A DNA stretch of 64,000 nucleotides, taken from Umbelopsis ramanniana AG (taxonomy: Eukaryota; Mucoromycota; Umbelopsidomycetes; Umbelopsidales; Umbelopsidaceae). The stretch lies in assembly GCF_025399195.1 (NCBI RefSeq), contig NW_026252136.1, forward strand, positions 117,708 through 181,707. Reading direction: 5' to 3'. The notes beneath the pieces were generated by a model. That model saw only the letters and a list, made by a program, of their open reading frames with translations. It did no database searches and was not told where the DNA came from. Each line of letters starts with the position of its first letter. Within the stretch, counting starts at the first letter, position 1. Positions 46,572 through 58,631 of this stretch are shown here, in pieces. The position numbers and the translations under genes were made by a program.

Positions 46572-46701
46572 GTCAATGGAGTATTGAAGAAAAGAAAAAG
46601 TGGGAAACCTTCATCCAGTGTGGAACCAAGCCACACTTGGCAAAGGCACTGGTGCTTAAAATGAGGCCTAGTCGTACAAATGGGAAGGGTATTTTTAGAT
46701 T

Positions 46702-49182
46702 CTAGCGAAGCAGATATGGATCCACCAGAAGGTCTGATGAAAACAGAATTTGGAGGGAAGAGAATTGTTTCAGTAAACGGATCAATTAGAAGGTGAAGAT
46801 AAACCCCTTGAACGTTACCTTTAAACTGCTCTATACAATCAAACAACCAATTCTCTATGACAGTTGGAGTCTTCTGATCCGCTTCAGTGCCAACAATAAG
46901 AGCCGCGGACTCCACATGCTCGCAGACCTGAATTAAAAATAATAAATAGTATACTTAGTAAATTTACCTTTAATTAGTTTCCTTATCCTTTCTCGTGGCC
47001 TTACCGATGCACCGCATTCTTCCACCAATTTTTTAATCAATTTGCTGTCAAACAAGGTCTTGCCAACGTAGATTTGCCTGGAACCCAATAGCTTTGCACC
47101 AGGCAACACACCTGGGTTCTCTTGCGCTAAGAGCCGGGTCATTTTACATTTGGGAAACCATTCAACAATCTCATACTGCTGTTCAGGCAAATAGGTCTCG
47201 TCCTCCGCTGAAGTCTTGAGCCAATCTGCTGTAACAAGCCAAAGACCACGCAATATACCGAAAACAACGGAAATAGTTCGACGTTTGCAACCGACTATAC
47301 AAGAATAGGCATGGGTAGAGCTGAGTTATTTCATGCTACGTAACTTAGCCTGTCATGATAAAGGTGAACTTACCTATGATATGAGTAGTGGAACCATCTA
47401 CTCTATAAAAGTAAACCTTCGTTAGCTGGCTAGCGCTCGTTTAATATGAACGATACCGCAGTACATACTCATCTCCAATGGTGTAAATGCCTAATTTTTC
47501 CACTGCGTCAATACATGCTCTTCGAGTCTGCTTATCCATGCTGGTTAAAACAATCGTTTTGCGATCAATCTTTGGTTGCTTGGCGATGGGTATGATTATA
47601 TCCCTTTCCACAAACGGCGTTCGTTCTAGTCCTTGTAGGCTCAGCCTTGGACCAATCGACGATCTTCGTTTCCGCTTTAACGATGAAGTGACTGGAGGTT
47701 TGGATACTGTATTGTCTTGTGGGCTTCCAAAATAAAAGTTAGATTTGATATTGGGTTTGATGGAGGGTACCGTCATCACAGACGAGGCACTCTGAGATCT
47801 TATGGGCTTTCGGTTGGATGAAAGGCGTGATCTAACAGCAAAGCAAAGGCCCGAAGATGAGGCCTCTAATTGAGTGTGAAGGGTGGATCGTGGTACAGGT
47901 ATACGGGAAGTAAACATGTTGGGTGGCGTTGATGGTTGACCAGTGTCTTGCTTTAGTGATGGAGGATCTTCATGCGATGATGCCTGGCTCGGTATCAACG
48001 TTTTCATATCGGGGCGACTTGATTCATCTGTTTCAGCTTCCCCTTGTTCAGTATGAAGCCCCTGCATAGGCGTTGTTACATCTTTGTTAACACTAGCCAT
48101 GCCCTCTTGTTGCAGATCCTTCGTGAATTTCAGGGCCGACTGTCGTATGCCGCCAATCGATTGGCGCCTTGATAATTTTAAACTAGATGGTCGCTCGATG
48201 CTGTCATCCAGTGACAGACGAGCCATGTCTTTAGCGTTCACACTATCAGGTTGAGTTTCTATATCATCATTGTTATCGTCTATAGGATGGCAAATTGGTT
48301 TTTAGTTTGGAAATGATGCAGTGGCCAATAGAGGTATACCCATCCTACTCACTGTCCATCCATGACGAAGAGAATCGCCTCGGATCCAGAACAAGCTCCT
48401 TAACACGGCCCGGCTCCATTGATATTCTCCTTCTCCTTGCACTCACAGATAAATTAGCAGGGCGTACTATAGAAAATTGCTTCTCATCCAATTTGCAGCC
48501 TAGTGTTTGTGACCTGTGAAAGGGGATAGAGTGAGCGACATTCTATGCTACCCATGTATAGATATACTGTGCATTGATTCAGCTGGACGATCCTAACCTT
48601 GTGATCCACAAAAGATTGACAACAGGGATTGATTTGGCATAGGCTCTTTGCATTGTCGATACTGAGCCATTCTTAAACACGAGGTGGGTGATGTTTTCTG
48701 CAAGACCGAGAGCATAAGATCAGCGTTGAGTCAAATTAAAAAATGAAAAAATTAATATAGAAAAATCAAGCGGCTTACCTGTAAAGGTTTTTCGTACCTG
48801 TGGCAATGGGACATGTTTTTTAAGTATCTGACTTTGGGTGGCCAAAGCAACAGACAACATCTTACCTTAGCACCCATTGCAATCAACGCGTCCTCAAAGT
48901 CTTGCGAAACATCATCGCCGTCATCTGTCCTGAACAACGAGAAAAAAAAAAAGATCAGTGAACATGCACAGACGGAAATGCAGAGATGCCGTCAACAAAC
49001 CTTATGTCTAAATACGCGACGACACCCAGCATGATGTCGGATGTTTCGACGCGTTCATGTAGATGGTCTGTAATTTCGTGAGGATACTTGGGAATAGACA
49101 CAGCACTGTGTGTGTTGGTAGGTTGATGCGCATGGCGAAATCTGGGCAGTCTAGGAAACGTTGCTGCCTTCGGCTTTGCCAT
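46702..49182 (-). CDS. Microcephalin-like triple-BRCT protein
   Basis: DNA-damage/chromatin protein of the MCPH1 type. Ten exons (49182-49001, 48929-48866, 48797-48779, 48697-48598, 48513-48353, 48279-47469, 47402-47374, 47294-47005, 46927-46819, 46733-46702) give 598 aa. BRCT1 about 50-135: MLGVVAYLDIRTDDGDDVSQ, ALIAMGAKVRKTFTENITHL, VFKNGSVSTMQRAYAK, VVNLLWIT. A Ser-rich linker with basic and Pro motifs (140-410) follows. BRCT2-3 form the C-terminal pair: IVLTSMDKQTRRACIDAVEK, VDGSTTHIIVGCKRRT, LWLVTADWLK, then YVGKTLFDSKLIKKLVEECG and VIENWLFDCIEQF. In MCPH1 the C-terminal pair binds phosphorylated H2A.X. The last exon (DLLVDPYLLR) is inferred from a plausible splice. One exon is 19 nt and one 29 nt. 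Confidence 0.85.
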
Positions 49183-49680
49183 GTTTAAATGGGCCGGCAA
49201 CAGGGCATCGAAAGGCGGGGGCAGTTTGAATTTTTGCTTTCCAGCAGTGGGGGGGACAGAGGATAAGCCAGTCACGTGCTGAATTCATCGTAATCGCAGT
49301 TTGGAACCGATGGGTCGGTGGGGGAGTCCCATTTGGTAATCTTTGGCGTCTCAGATGCGCAATGACGCTCATCATGGCCAATTGCCGATAAACAAAGCTC
49401 CCCCCATTTCACAATACCATCTGACTTTCAAATGTCATAGGGCGAGACCCGTTACGTAGTGGTATGCTCTTCTATATATGGACTATGACGCCGAATTAAT
49501 GGGTTCCACAATCGAAATAAGGGCTAACTTTCGATTCATAGTCACAAATTGATAATTTTCCTGCCTTTCCCCCAAAATTCTGAACAAAGGCACTTTTATA
49601 AAAAGAAAATCGACATTATTTTTTCTTGCATTTTTCTTTTCTACTTCTCCCCCCTTTGACTGATTTTTTTTTTCCACCAA
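49183..49680. other. Divergent promoter region, MCPH1-like / bZIP
   Basis: About 500 bp between divergent starts. On the bZIP side there is TATATATG at 49473-49480 and, 20-30 bp upstream of it, GTTACGTAG, a CRE-like core that ATF/CREB proteins can bind. A 17-codon upstream ORF lies at 49499-49552. Confidence 0.45.
49473..49480 (+). promoter_or_regulatory. Candidate TATA box of the bZIP gene
   Basis: TATATATG about 200 bp upstream of the bZIP start at 49681, followed by a long pyrimidine-rich leader (CTTTTCTTTTCTACTTCTCC-type). Confidence 0.4.
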
Positions 49681-50577
49681 ATGTCAGCTCTTGCCGTTCA
49701 CAATAGCTTTGAAGGTAAATACTCTTATATTTCAGTTGCTATGCCTTCCCATGCTAACTTGTTTTGCATCAGAAGCTGGTCTATCAACACCTACGAGATT
49801 TCTAATGGAATACTATGATAATCCTCTGACGCCTTCCATGGGCGGTGCCTTCTCCATGGCTGAAGCCAATCCCTTTGAATATAGTTTCCAACCTAAACAA
49901 CCCGCACCGATCATGGTGCCAACCTCTATGGTAGATATTTCTTCCCAAATGCCACCCACTCCCGTATCCAGTGCACACTCCTCACCCAGACAAAGCGTGC
50001 ATGAAGAAGGCTCTGATCACTTAAGCGAGGGTAGTGTGCGTACAACCAGCCCGAAAGTTCGCACCCGATCTCGTACTACTTCAAACAAACAGCCACATCA
50101 AGAATTCTCATCAAAGCGCAAGTGGGAACAAGATGATGATGAAGATGGTGAAGAAAGACGACGAAAGTTTCTTGAGCGTAACCGTCAAGCTGGTAAGTTA
50201 CCTTTCCTTGGCATAACACTTGTTTCTCATGCAGAAAAAAAATTTGGTGTCTGTTTGGAATAAACACACCCGACTTTTCAGGCATGAAAATTCTTATTCA
50301 TTACTTAACTAATTTACCAATATTTCTTTTTTTTTAACTAGCTTCAAAGTGCCGACAAAAGAAGAAGGCGTGGATGCAAGATCTGGAGCAACGTTCGGAG
50401 GAAATTACCAGCCGTAACAAAGCTTTGCATGAAACTGTCTCTATGCTGAAAGAAGAAGTGTTATTTCTCAAGAACCAATTGTTGGCTCATCGAGGATGTG
50501 ATTGTACGGTCGTCAAGAACTACATTCAAACCAGCGGCACCTTCAGTAGCTTTTTGGGTAACCCTGCCGGACAGTAA
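49681..50577 (+). CDS. bZIP transcription factor, ATF/CREB type
   Basis: Nuclear homodimer- or heterodimer-forming factor; fungal relatives (Atf1/Sko1 type) act in stress and development. Exons 49681-49714, 49773-50192, 50342-50577 give 229 aa. The N-terminal 130 residues are Ser/Pro/Thr-rich, with short SP/TP sites (SPRQS, TPSMGG, TPVSS) suited to MAPK phosphorylation. The basic region is RRRKFLERNRQAASKCRQKK (about 140-165), with the N-x2-A-A-S-x-C-R signature of the ATF/CREB class. A leucine zipper follows (LEQRSEEITSRNKALHETVS, LKEEVLFLKNQLL). The tail ends SSFLGNPAGQ. The first exon is only 34 nt. A CRE-like site in its own promoter suggests possible autoregulation (inference). Confidence 0.94.
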
Positions 50578-52782
50578 GCAAACCCTACCTTCAACCCCAA
50601 CTTCCCTACTCATTGTCAACTCCAACTTTCCTACTCAAAGACATATTAGTAAAAAGCCCTTTTTTGTACATACTTTCACTTATTCCACTGTTCTGTGCTT
50701 AACCACTCCCCCCCCCCTAAATGAACCTCTGTCAGAATATACATATTGCCACTTGAACATAAAAAGGAAATCACAAACTTTTATCCGGTCTACTTCTGAA
50801 AAGTAACCAAGTTGACTACTATTACCAAATACATTGGATTCTCATACTAAAAGGGTGGCCGGAACCCAAAAGTTTCAGCTAACCTTTGACCATTCCTAGA
50901 CCGCCTGAGTACTTGGCAAACAGGTTTAGGATCATTTATTAATATTTGCTATGATCAACGAGTTTATAGCTGGATGAATAAGCTTGCGCTCATCAACTAA
51001 CCATTTCCCCATCCGATTTAACTTTTTTTAAAAAAATTGCTTATTTGTTAATTTCGCACTTTTGGTTATGGCTTACCAACACACGGGAACCTCATTTTTT
51101 AGAAACACCGAATGACGTTGTATGATGCTAAAGTGTCTCAGAACAGAAATCTGCTTCCACTGTTTTCCACCCGCTGTCGATTAGAAATTCAGTTCTGCAT
51201 GGTTGAGGTATTTAATTTTTTGAAGGCATCAATCATTTGTATTCCCATCGCTATCAACACATTTGTTAGAACCTATATCCATGAGCGCCGCCGCCAATCG
51301 GAACTGGCTATGACACAAATGGATGGGCACGATGTACACAGAACCTGCTAATCGGGACACCCTCCCTAAACCGCACAGCAATCAAGTTGTCCACGAGCGT
51401 CACATTACCATATTTTGCCTCTACGTTTTTAAGTTTCAGAATGATAGATCATCGTGTACAATCCGCTCTTCCCATCATGCATTCACAGAGTGAGCTTTTT
51501 ATGGTAGAGCTAGGCGTGCGAGTTTTACCGTGGAGATAGTGCATTCACTTTTGGTGTCTGTGTACCACTTTGTGTGTTCGTACCCATTTTTGGCCTTCCC
51601 CATCAGCGCAAACTCGCCTTATCTTTATCATGCGGTCCGTTCGCCTTTCATAAAGACAGGAGCACAAGGTTAGACATGTTACTGCCTAACTAAAAACGTA
51701 CAATGAAAGGCAACACCCCTTTCAACACACCTGGAAAGACATCTCCTCCACCACATCGGTGATATGCGGAATTACCTCGCATTCAAAATGATGAAGACTT
51801 TTTGGCTGCGAAACATGAATGGTATTTTTGGATCAAACATTTTCACTCTTGGTGGTCGACGAGCAATCATCACGCCAGTTATCAGCCTGGGTTTCAGGTG
51901 GTTGTTAGAGTATCTTTACATCAGACTGATCAGTCCTAGATAACATGCAGTAGAATTGAATAGAAGATGTACTCAATTGTCAGACCACGCTTGAAATACT
52001 CGGTCAATCCGATTGAACAGCCCGCCTGAATCGATTTCATTCCATCCAGGGTGTTACCACAATATTAGCTCCCATGCTGTTTCAAGGGACTGGACCTGGT
52101 TTTTCTATTGTCTCTGTTAATGCATTCAACAGCGGGAAATAGGAAGTGAGCGTACTTTGAAATGTGTAAACTAGACATTCCATTTTACTGGGCGGTTGCT
52201 AGGATATCTCCTCGGGGGGGGGGGCTCTAGATGGGTCTTAGAGCATTTGTTTGGCTTTTTTTTATTTGTTAGCAAACCTATTTTAAGTTTTCGATCCACC
52301 ACTCTCGGCAGAATTGTGGAGATGCAATTCTCCGTAAAAGCGTCTTAATCGCACATTCCGAGACAAAACTTGGGTCCCAAAATCCCATGCTTATTTCCAA
52401 AAGTTCTTTGTAATACGTGTAACAACTTGGACTAATTTGCTTCTTTTTTTGATAATGAAAGCTGTTTTTAACAACGAATCACCGTGTAAGGTAATCAATA
52501 TATAATGGAACCTGCCGCCTGTCATCTTGTATCATTATTGATACGAAATCAATCCATCTGCGTCTTGCATTTCAGCAGAATTGAACCAATGTTGACAGCA
52601 TAAGAAAGGGGAAGAGCAGCGTTCAGAATATGCTCAGGTGAAAGCGTTTGACTCCATGTCCGTAGCTGACCCCTCAGCGCTGCGATGCTCCTTTCAGCCT
52701 GCAAGTGTGACTGGCAAATATTTTGGGTAGAGGAAAAAAAAATAATCCAACCTGGTTAATCCATTTCATTTATACAAACATC
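50578..52782. other. 2.2-kb gene-poor stretch downstream of the bZIP gene
   Basis: No open frame with recognisable content; the longest is 79 codons (51112-51351) without homology I can name. It contains a 10-nt G run near 52215, several TC-rich tracts and no terminal repeats, tRNA, 5S or snRNA signature that I can identify. Part is probably bZIP 3' UTR and part the uS14 promoter. Confidence 0.45.
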
Positions 52783-53337
52783 ATGTCTCACGAAACTGTC
52801 TGGTTCTCGCGCCCTCGCAGCTATGGAAAGGGCTCTCGTCAGTGGTTAGTACATTTGAACGCGATATAGTCTTGATTGCCACGAAGAACGACTATTCGTC
52901 AGTTGACGGCAGAATCCTCTGTCTCCCCTGGAAATGCGCATTGAAATTTTTTTTTCTGACTCGATCGACATCGAATATTGAGTCTATGGCGATTTTTTAA
53001 ATGGTCATTGAGACAAAGCAAACGTATTCTGCAAGTGGATTTACGTCCTGACATTCAGCTCACTGCTGCTCGACGACTGTTCTTGTACCTCACGCCTTCT
53101 GCTCAATGATCTGATCCTGTTGCATCAACTCACGTAAGCTAACATTACCTTGCTTCTAACAGCCGAGTCTGCGCCCATCAAGCCGGCTTGATCCGCAAGT
53201 ATAACCTCAACATCTGCCGTCAGTGCTTCCGTGAGTACGCCAACGACATTGGCTTCCACAAGGTATGTATAGTCTGTATGCTGATTGTCGGTTATCGAGC
53301 CAGGTACTAATGCTAGCCTCAACCTCAGCTCCGTTAA
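52783..53337 (+). CDS. RPS29: 40S ribosomal protein S29 (uS14)
   Basis: Small-subunit head protein near the decoding region. Exons 52783-52844, 53163-53262 and 53329-53337 give exactly 56 aa, the universal eukaryotic length. Sequence: [20 protein letters not shown], then the zinc ribbon C21-R-V-C24 and NIC39-R-Q-C42, and [14 protein letters not shown]. Codon 21 (Cys) is split by the first intron, and the last exon contributes only Leu-Arg and the stop. The first intron is 318 bp, about four times the local norm. Coding sequence is rich in C-ending codons as for other highly expressed genes. Confidence 0.97.
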
Positions 53338-53492
53338 AATGTAACGAATGACTAGCACAAGAGGTGTCAATCTACTTGCTGACTGGAGAGATTTCCTGGG
53401 TCAGTAAAAACTAAGAACGACCAGTGGATATGAAATAATAAAAAATCAAAAAAAAGTCTTGTTAAAAGAAATACTGCGTATGTACCTAATTA

Positions 53493-54340
53493 TTACGCCT
53501 TGGCTGTTTTGGAAGTACTGGTACTCGTCTCTTTCATATTTAAGAAGTCGTAAACCTTGAACATCAGACGAATGTAACAGTAGGACAATGAGAGCTGCAA
53601 TTGCCACGAGGGCCGGAAACCCCCAAAGATGATGTCAATGTTGGCTTTGTCGAACAATGGTTGCAAGTTAAACTTGAAGAAGTATGTTCATTGTGAGCTA
53701 TGTTTAAAGTTGACTTTGAGATTAAAGTCTGCACCATGATCTTCCATACGATACTTACATTCTATACTTTCTCTCTGTAGAATATGTATCAAGCGCCATT
53801 GCTCATCCTTTAAACCATGTAAAACCAGACATTTTCATCAAATTGATCATTTCATTGTGGCTGAACATTTACATTGTCTATGTCAAAAACATTGGAAAAG
53901 TCCTGGCAAGGGTGTCACGTAAAGCACATACGGCTGGCGCAAAATTTGACCTTGCTATTACTGCTTATTCAAGTCACTATACATCTAGTCTACGATTTCA
54001 CCCCCCTATACTTCGGGCTCTATCTGCTGACTTTGCCACAAGAACTACGGAGCGGCATCTTTCTTTCATGGTGGCTTGATCATCCATCAGCAATGTCACC
54101 AGCTTGTTAAAATCCAAACCTTCTTGTTCATTGCAAATAACCATATGTGTGGAGCTTTCTGCGCATGAACTGTTTAAAGATACTTGCCATCAAAGCCCTT
54201 GCTCTCAGCTTGCATGAACTTGCGGGCGCAGTTGAACAAAAGACAAGTCTACACAACCAACAAGTATTCCACTTGAGTCAATAGCAATGAACTTCAAGTT
54301 ATCGCAAAAGTAATGATTCGTAAAACCTTCCATCAAGCTT
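53493..54340 (-). pseudogene. Possible remnants of a minus-strand gene, unidentified
   Basis: Protein-like stretches on the minus strand: LMEGFTNHYFCDNLKFIAID then SSGILVGCVDLSFVQLRP (about 54340-54235), LFNCARKFMQAESKGFDGKY (about 54245-54180), WRLIHILQRESIE (about 53800-53760), and LQPLFDKANIDIIFGGFRPS continuing to a stop at 53493. They sit in different frames, separated by stops, and few splice sites connect them. No family recognised. It could also be a real gene with short exons whose joins I failed to find. Confidence 0.25.
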
Positions 54341-54448
54341 TTCGGGTGAGCCAATAGACCTATCTAGAATACCTGCCGTCCCGATTTGTGATCACGTTTC
54401 CGTGACGGCCATTAGCGCTCCACAAAACCCACAAGGCACCGCCGCTAT

Positions 54449-57400
54449 ATGAGAAACGTCGTTTGCATGACTTCGAGATCTTCGAACGCAAACGGTGAGT
54501 AACTGTCATAAGGATAGCAATTCACACCTGTGTGTTACTCATACGTTTGTTCACATAGCATCATCCAAGAAGCGGAAATCCTCGAATACCCTCGCCAGCC
54601 AACAAACTCTTGACGCATTTTATAACACACCTCGTGGCGAGGCTCTTTCAAACACACCAACTGCAAAATCTGACTCACCTCTCAACAAGAGAACAAAGCA
54701 ATCCACCACATTCGACTTGGAAAATATGTCTCAGCGCAGCGACTCTGACCATTCTCCCGCAAATGTCAAGCTAGGGTTTGTAACCCCGGTCACTACGCCT
54801 TCGAACGGGAATACCTCCAACTCCAAACTGCTATCGGGGAACTTGCGAACGAAGGCTGCCCCTAAAAAACTTATCATTAGGAACTTCAAAGGTATGAAAA
54901 TAGTCCTCTCTGCGTACACACCACTCGCGATTCTGAACAGCCGTGACTGATAATGCTTTGTACAGTCAAACCCCAATTACCACCAAACTATGAAGACGAG
55001 ACCTGGGATAGGCTTAAGCGAGCGGTTCATGCCATTCAAAATCATGAGAAAGTGCCCGAGAGCTTGGAGACCCTCTACAAGGTGAGTCATGGCAGTAACT
55101 TGACAGAGAAACGCCAGGTTGAGGCGGTTCATTAATATTGAAAATGCCGAAAAATTTACCCATCATTTAGTCGTGCGAAAACCTTTGTCACCATAAAATG
55201 GCCGACAGATTATACACTCGGCTGCGCGAAGAATGCGAAAAACATGTTCAGGTTGAACTTCAAAAGCTTAGCAGGTAAGTTCTGGTGCCAGGCATGCTTA
55301 TCAGTCGTTTTCTTCAACCGCTCTGACCCACTTCTAGTAACTCCAAAACAGGCGTCTTTTTCTTGGAAACTGTCAGCCAGACTTGGGCAGATTACTGTAA
55401 TCAAATGGCAAGTGGATTTTTAGAAAAAGTATAACCGGTGCATGCAATGGAAAGCTAACAGCCATTTTCTCTTGTTTATCAGATTATGATACGGAGTATC
55501 TTTTTGTACTTGGATAGGACTTATGTTTTGCAGTCTAGCGGTATTTTTTCTCTATGGTACGTCTTGCATTTCTGGTTATTTATACCTCAATGATTTTGTT
55601 ATGTGGTGACAATCATGGAAGTATTAACTCGTTGATCATAGGGATATGGGCCTAGAGCTATTTCGAAGCCAATTATTGCAGGAAACGTCACTACGAGACA
55701 AAATCGTTGAAGGTTCTATAGATGTGATTACGACCGAGAGGTAAGCATACGTCATTGCTTCGTCTGTTCTATCAATTGCTCACCTCCACGATCCACCAGA
55801 TCTGGCGATACAATCAACTCCTCCTTACTACAATCGTTAATTCGCATATTCATCGACCTGTCACTATATCATGAGGTGTTTGAAGAGCCGTTTCTGCGGA
55901 GGACGCAATTGTTTTACCGGTCAGAAGGAGAAAAACTCGTTCACAGTTTGGATATGGCTGAATACCTGCAACACGTTGATCAAAGGCTGAAAGAAGAAGG
56001 GGTTGAGCGAATCAATGCGTACATCGATCCAAGTAGCAAACCAAAACTTATCAAATTGGTTGAGGCCGAATTGCTGGAGCGGCATGTCGATACTATCTTG
56101 GAGAAAGGTTCGGTTCTATTGATGACCTTGTTATACGCTTATTTGCGAGCTAGGAGATGGTTCTGTAAGCTCATCAACTTAATCTATAGGATTCCAGCCT
56201 TTGCTTGAAGACAACAGAAAAGACATTCTGGCGCTCATGTACCGCCTCTTGTCTCGAGTGCATGCTTTGGATAAACTTCGAACATACTTCTTTGATAGTT
56301 TAAAGGTGTGTTACCCTTTTTAATAGCATTTGAAGGTGACACGACGGGAATACTAACGAACACTTAAATCCCTTTGTGTAGAAAACGGGTGGTGCCATCG
56401 TGACCGATGAATCCAGAGACTCAACCATGGTTCAGTCCCTGCTGGCCTATAAGCAAAAGATAGACTCTATCCTTGCCGATACCTTTGATCACAATTCTCA
56501 GTTTGCCAATAGCATGAGAGAAGCTTTTGAAAGCTTTATCAATTCTCGGCAGAACAAGCCAGCTGAACTTATTGCGAAATTCGTCGACAGTAGACTACGA
56601 AGTGGCAACAAGGTAAATAACTCCATCCAACCCATGTTCCTGTTGGTGCATGACCGAGATGTTCATTGCTCTGTTGTTTCATAGACGGCTACAGACGAGG
56701 AATTAGAAAGTTTGCTGGATAGGGTTCTCATCCTCTTCCGATTTATTCATGGTAAGTGAAGTTTCGTCACACATAGAAAGCTGTCGCAAAATGATTGCTC
56801 AAGCTTCTGTTCATCTCATCTAGGTAAAGATGTTTTTGAAGCGTTTTATAAGCGAGATCTGGCAAAGAGACTCCTGCTAGGAAAAAGTGCGTCAATTGAT
56901 GCCGAGAAAAGTATGCTGTCAAAAATGAAAACAGGTAATGATGCACCACCATTTCAAATACGGTTTTCAATTTGCCATCCGTTGACTGATTTCGGTTACA
57001 GAATGCGGCCCTGGTTTCACTAGCAAGTTGGAAGGCATGTTCAAGGATATTGATATATCTCGAGACCTTATGTCCAATTTCAAGGTGCGTTTACTTGCTT
57101 TGCTTACTTCAGTAGGATAAAATGGCAGCTGATTAGTTTAAACCACGTTGACTCCTTATAGAATCACAAATCATACGATGATATTAAGGACTTGCAAATT
57201 TATGTCAACGTTTTAACCCAAGGGTTCTGGCCAACATACCCTCCTGTAGAGATAAATCTTCCACCGGATGTAGGTCATACTTACAACTATGTTCTTTCTC
57301 ATACAGTTGAATAACTTATTCATTCCATATGATAAGATGGCCAACTCGCAAGAAGTGTTTAAAAATTTTTACATGAGTAAACATAACGGCAGGCGACTCA

Positions 57401-58192
57401 TGTGGCAAAATAACCTGGGCCACTGTGTCGTCAAGGCAACATTTCCAAAGGGCAAGAAGGAACTATTGGTCAGCTTATTCCAAACTGTGGTATTACTCCT
57501 CTTTAATGATCAGAAGCGGGACCATTTAACCTACAACGAAATTAAGGAATTGACTAATATTGGTGAGAGCACATCGTTTGTACCGTTTTAGGAGGGTGTT
57601 ACTCAATATTTTAATTGAAATTTGCATGTGAATAGAGGACAAGGAACTTTCAAGAACTCTACAATCATTGGCATGTGGTAACTCTAGGGTATTGAAGAAG
57701 AATCCACCGGGTCGAGACGTCAACTCGTCGGACACGTTCTCGTACAATGAAACATTCACCGCCTCCCTATACCGCCTTAAGATAAATACCATTCAGTTAA
57801 AGGAAACTGTGGAAGAGAACACGAGGACACGTGAAGGCGTATTCCAGGACCGTCAATATCAGGTAAAACGGGACCAAGGTGTACCTACATGTGTGTTCGC
57901 ATAATATTCACACCGGCTGTCTCATTTTAGGTTGATGCTGCGATCGTTCGTATTATGAAGACCCGAAAGTCCTTAAGTCACAATATGCTCATCAATGAAC
58001 TATTCGAACAACTTCGGTTCCCAGTCAAAGCAACTGATATTAAAAAGCGCATTGAGTCGCTTATTGACAGGTATGTGGGGGATAGAGTCTGAACCACTGG
58101 TATGAAATTTTAACACTAACCTATTATTTGCCTACAGAGAGTACATGGAACGTGAATCAGAGGATAGCTCGTCGTACAGATATTTGGCTTAG
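54449..58192 (+). CDS. CUL4: Cullin-4 scaffold of CRL4 ubiquitin ligases
   Basis: Scaffold joining DDB1-type adaptors and the Rbx1 RING; acts in replication licensing, DNA repair and heterochromatin. Eighteen exons: 54449-54494, 54559-54891, 54966-55081, 55171-55274, 55338-55407, 55483-55556, 55642-55740, 55800-56107, 56190-56305, 56382-56612, 56685-56751, 56824-56934, 57002-57084, 57162-57269, 57307-57562, 57636-57862, 57931-58070, 58138-58192; 847 aa. A Ser/Thr-rich N-terminal extension (residues 1-125) with a nuclear-type KKRKSS precedes the cullin repeats. Landmarks: [80 protein letters not shown]. The neddylation region [13 protein letters not shown] and terminal [18 protein letters not shown] match CUL4. 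The fifth intron (55408-55482) starts with GC. A Met at 54467 is an alternative start. Confidence 0.96.
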
Positions 58193-58631
58193 CCTGTTCT
58201 ATACAAACTTGATACATTGTAAATACGCATGTCGTGAAATCTTGCCGTTGAAGACAACTTCATAAGCGAATCCGCTGTTCCGTGCTCCTCCCCTTTTATT
58301 TTTTTCAAAAAATTACAGCCGATAGATGATCTATCAGAATGTTAAAAAAAAATACTTCAGTCGCCGGCATTTCATGTGTAGAGATACTGAGATAGATAGA
58401 AATGCTGCCCCTCTTAAAATGGCTATTCCTCTTTTCTAAATGATATATCAACAGCTGTAGCCATCCAGCGGTAGTTGTTCGTAGCGTAGCATCGAAACAC
58501 TACACTTGAAATCCCATTAGGAAGGGGGAAAAATCACTTTTTACAATCTCCGTCGCAATGATTTTGTTCGTTCCTTCAGACCAAACCCCTTTGCCAGTCA
58601 CTTCTACATTAACGACTCACCGTTGGACAAC
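58193..58631. other. Intergenic: CUL4 3' UTR and SAC3-family promoter
   Basis: 440 bp between two plus-strand genes, AT-rich in the first half. No motif or RNA gene recognised. Confidence 0.45.

Noticed and set aside
51112-51351. 79-codon frame in the gap after the bZIP gene
   Set aside because: No recognisable family and no core promoter; background open frames of this size are common in this window.
52845-53162. snoRNA inside the RPS29 intron
   Set aside because: No convincing paired C/D or H/ACA boxes by eye; kept only as a question about intron length.
53843-54079. 78-codon plus-strand frame upstream of cullin-4
   Set aside because: Antisense to more protein-like minus-strand fragments and not linked by splicing to CUL4.
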